DNA of 34,662 bases. Origin: JAVJSD01 sp040219575. GTDB lineage: Bacteria > Planctomycetota > Planctomycetia > Pirellulales > Pirellulaceae. Below are positions 33,786 through 34,662 of the stretch, piece by piece. The notes beneath the pieces were generated by a model, which saw only the letters and a program-made list of their open reading frames with translations, had not been told where the DNA came from and searched no databases. How positions within the stretch are numbered: the stretch's first letter is position 1; each line of letters begins with the position of its first letter. The position numbers and the translations under genes are program-made. The stretch covers positions 1 through 34,662 of the forward strand of contig JAVJSD010000020.1 in assembly GCA_040219575.1 (NCBI GenBank), in the 5' to 3' direction.

Positions 33786-34280
33786 TCATGGCTCGTCGGG
33801 CCAAGGGACGGTTGTCGCGCCCCTCTCCCACATCTCCGGAGTCGGACTGTGGAGGTCCACGAAACACCAGCCGCCCTGCTCCCAGACGAGACTGACGACC
33901 GCAATCTCCTCGTCGCTCAAATCGTCGAACTTGACTTGCGCCCTGGGGCCAGAATAGAGGATTCCTTCTGGTTCGAAATACCGCACGCCGCGAAGATTCC
34001 CGTCCCAGCTCTGTACTTCCATTCCCAACGGCTTCGCCCACCGCCATTGCTCAAAGGCCCTTGCCAATTCCTTCTGTGCTTGCTGCGGGGACTCCTCAAC
34101 ATTGCGTTGAACACGTCGCGGCGCCAACGCGGTCAACGCCTCGGCGTCGTCCGCCTGAATCGCGTGCAGGGCGCGCCGGGCCACGTCTTCCGGGTTGCTT
34201 GCGTTTGAACAACCCGCAGACAGCACCAACAGGACGCCAAGAAAGAACAGGCGATTGTTTGACCGTCGGAGGGCGTTCAT
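33786..34280 (-). CDS. Lipoprotein of unknown function
   Basis: I do not recognise the family of this 164-residue protein. The N-terminus (MNALRRSNNRLFFLGVLLVLSAGCS) has a clear lipobox, LSAGC, so it should be lipid-anchored. Residues about 28-65 (PEDVARRALHAIQADDAEALTAL) form a helix typical of NTF2/DUF4878-like folds that begin with such lipoproteins, and the C-terminal half (AVVSLVWEQGGWCFVDLHS) looks strand-rich. A distant relation to that fold is possible. The start at 34280 is chosen for the lipobox; GGGGAG lies 3 nt upstream. REP-like repeats lie upstream of it. Confidence 0.82.
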   Translation of the reverse strand: MNALRRSNNRLFFLGVLLVLSAGCSNASNPEDVARRALHAIQADDAEALTALAPRRVQRNVEESPQQAQKELARAFEQWRWAKPLGMEVQSWDGNLRGVRYFEPEGILYSGPRAQVKFDDLSDEEIAVVSLVWEQGGWCFVDLHSPTPEMWERGATTVPWPDEP

Positions 34281-34342
34281 CTTCTCCCCATACTTGTTTC
34301 TGTCTCGAATTGCCGCTGCCATGTTGTATCGAATCGCGGATT

Positions 34343-34361
34343 GGCAGGCTGGAAGCCTGCC
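34343..34361. repeat. Small hairpin GGCAGGCT-GGA-AGCCTGCC
   Basis: Arms GGCAGGCT (34343-34350) and AGCCTGCC (34354-34361) are exact complements with a 3-nt loop. It lies 62 bp upstream of the lipoprotein start, in the intergenic region that also carries the REP-like triplet. Confidence 0.65.
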
Positions 34362-34403
34362 CTACCAGGCGCACCTGAAAACGCCGACGTGGAAAACCGA
34401 CGT

Positions 34404-34504
34404 GTAGCGGAGCTCGTGAGAGTTCCACTCTTTCAATGTTGTCGGAAGTCTCACGACTTCCGCTACAAAGTTTCAGCTGTCGGAAGTCTCACGACTTCCG
34501 CTAC
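34404..34504. repeat. REP-like hairpin triplet
   Basis: Three units of the GTAGCGGAA family are seen. The first (from 34404) has a GCTC/GAGT-type stem with one mismatch. The second (34442-34466) and third (34479-34504) are near-identical to each other, reading CGGAAGTC/GACTTCCG, and are in the same orientation as each other but opposite to the first. All lie upstream of the lipoprotein gene. Confidence 0.85.
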
Positions 34505-34662
34505 GATGTTTCCAGACAATGCTAGTCCTAAATCAAGCGAAGCCCCCGACGCTTTTTCGCTAGTTTTTCGTGTAGTCGGGGGTGCGCAGTTTTAGCGGCG
34601 CGGCCGGCGGCTGCGGGGTGGGAATCGGGTTGTCGTGTCCTCATGGTCGTGCGTTTCAAGGT
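34505..34662. other. Right-edge stretch with one hairpin, no gene seen
   Basis: No gene is recognisable. CCCCCGAC (34543-34550) and GTCGGGGG (34574-34581) form an 8-bp stem with a 23-nt loop rich in T. Anything beyond is cut by the window edge. Confidence 0.4.

Overview
The window looks like a high-GC planctomycete chromosome segment, probably from the Pirellulales or a relative. This rests on gene content, not on a marker gene. It carries a PSCyt1/DUF1587-1592-1588-1585 protein followed 2 bp later by a DUF1552 protein, two stand-alone DUF1501 proteins, two sulfatases, a Tat-exported Gfo/Idh/MocA oxidoreductase, many signal-peptide and lipoprotein genes, and wide intergenic gaps filled with palindromic repeats. 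I found no rRNA, tRNA, CRISPR array, transposase, integrase or phage gene.

Layout. Bases 1-2353 hold a secreted beta-propeller-like protein and a thioredoxin-fold protein, both on the minus strand. Bases 2354-5045 are a repeat-rich tract around a Tat-exported Gfo/Idh/MocA oxidoreductase. A direct repeat of about 107 bp occurs on both sides of that gene. A BamE-like lipoprotein (minus) and an 814 bp repeat-filled gap follow. Bases 6322-9993 encode a large exported mosaic protein: two N-terminal domains resembling CsgG/TolB-N, a helical region, a propeller-like region and a C-terminal leucine-rich repeat. A sulfatase lies on the minus strand, then a membrane-anchored TPR protein, a two-CBS protein and the PSCyt1/DUF1552 operon on the plus strand. 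Bases 17636-21553 (minus) hold a membrane-anchored protein with two LCCL domains, a NagA-like deacetylase and an unrecognised protein with about 12-13 membrane segments. A second sulfatase (plus) is followed by MarC, a DUF1501 protein and a beta-helix protein (minus). RecQ (plus) converges on a pseudopilin. A cold-shock protein lies back to back with a fatty-acid desaturase. The window ends with another DUF1501 protein, a small C-terminal-haem cytochrome and a lipoprotein.

How they may work together. Much of the window is envelope or periplasm directed: Tat or Sec export, lipobox lipoproteins, exported c-type haem proteins and sulfatases. That fits a polysaccharide-degrading, aerobic aquatic or soil planctomycete. 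The desaturase and the cold-shock gene are divergently transcribed and could form a temperature-response module. The sulfatases need a formylglycine-generating enzyme and the haem proteins need cytochrome c maturation; neither is encoded here.

I found no convincing new defence or mobile system. The most distinctive signals are: (i) a family of short REP-like hairpins, at least eight units at four loci, whose two variants differ by a base-pair swap that keeps the stem intact; (ii) the 1223-residue mosaic protein; (iii) the tandem-LCCL membrane protein; (iv) a NagA-like enzyme with tyrosine at the usual metal-binding glutamate; (v) a cold-shock gene with a candidate leader of about 210 nt.
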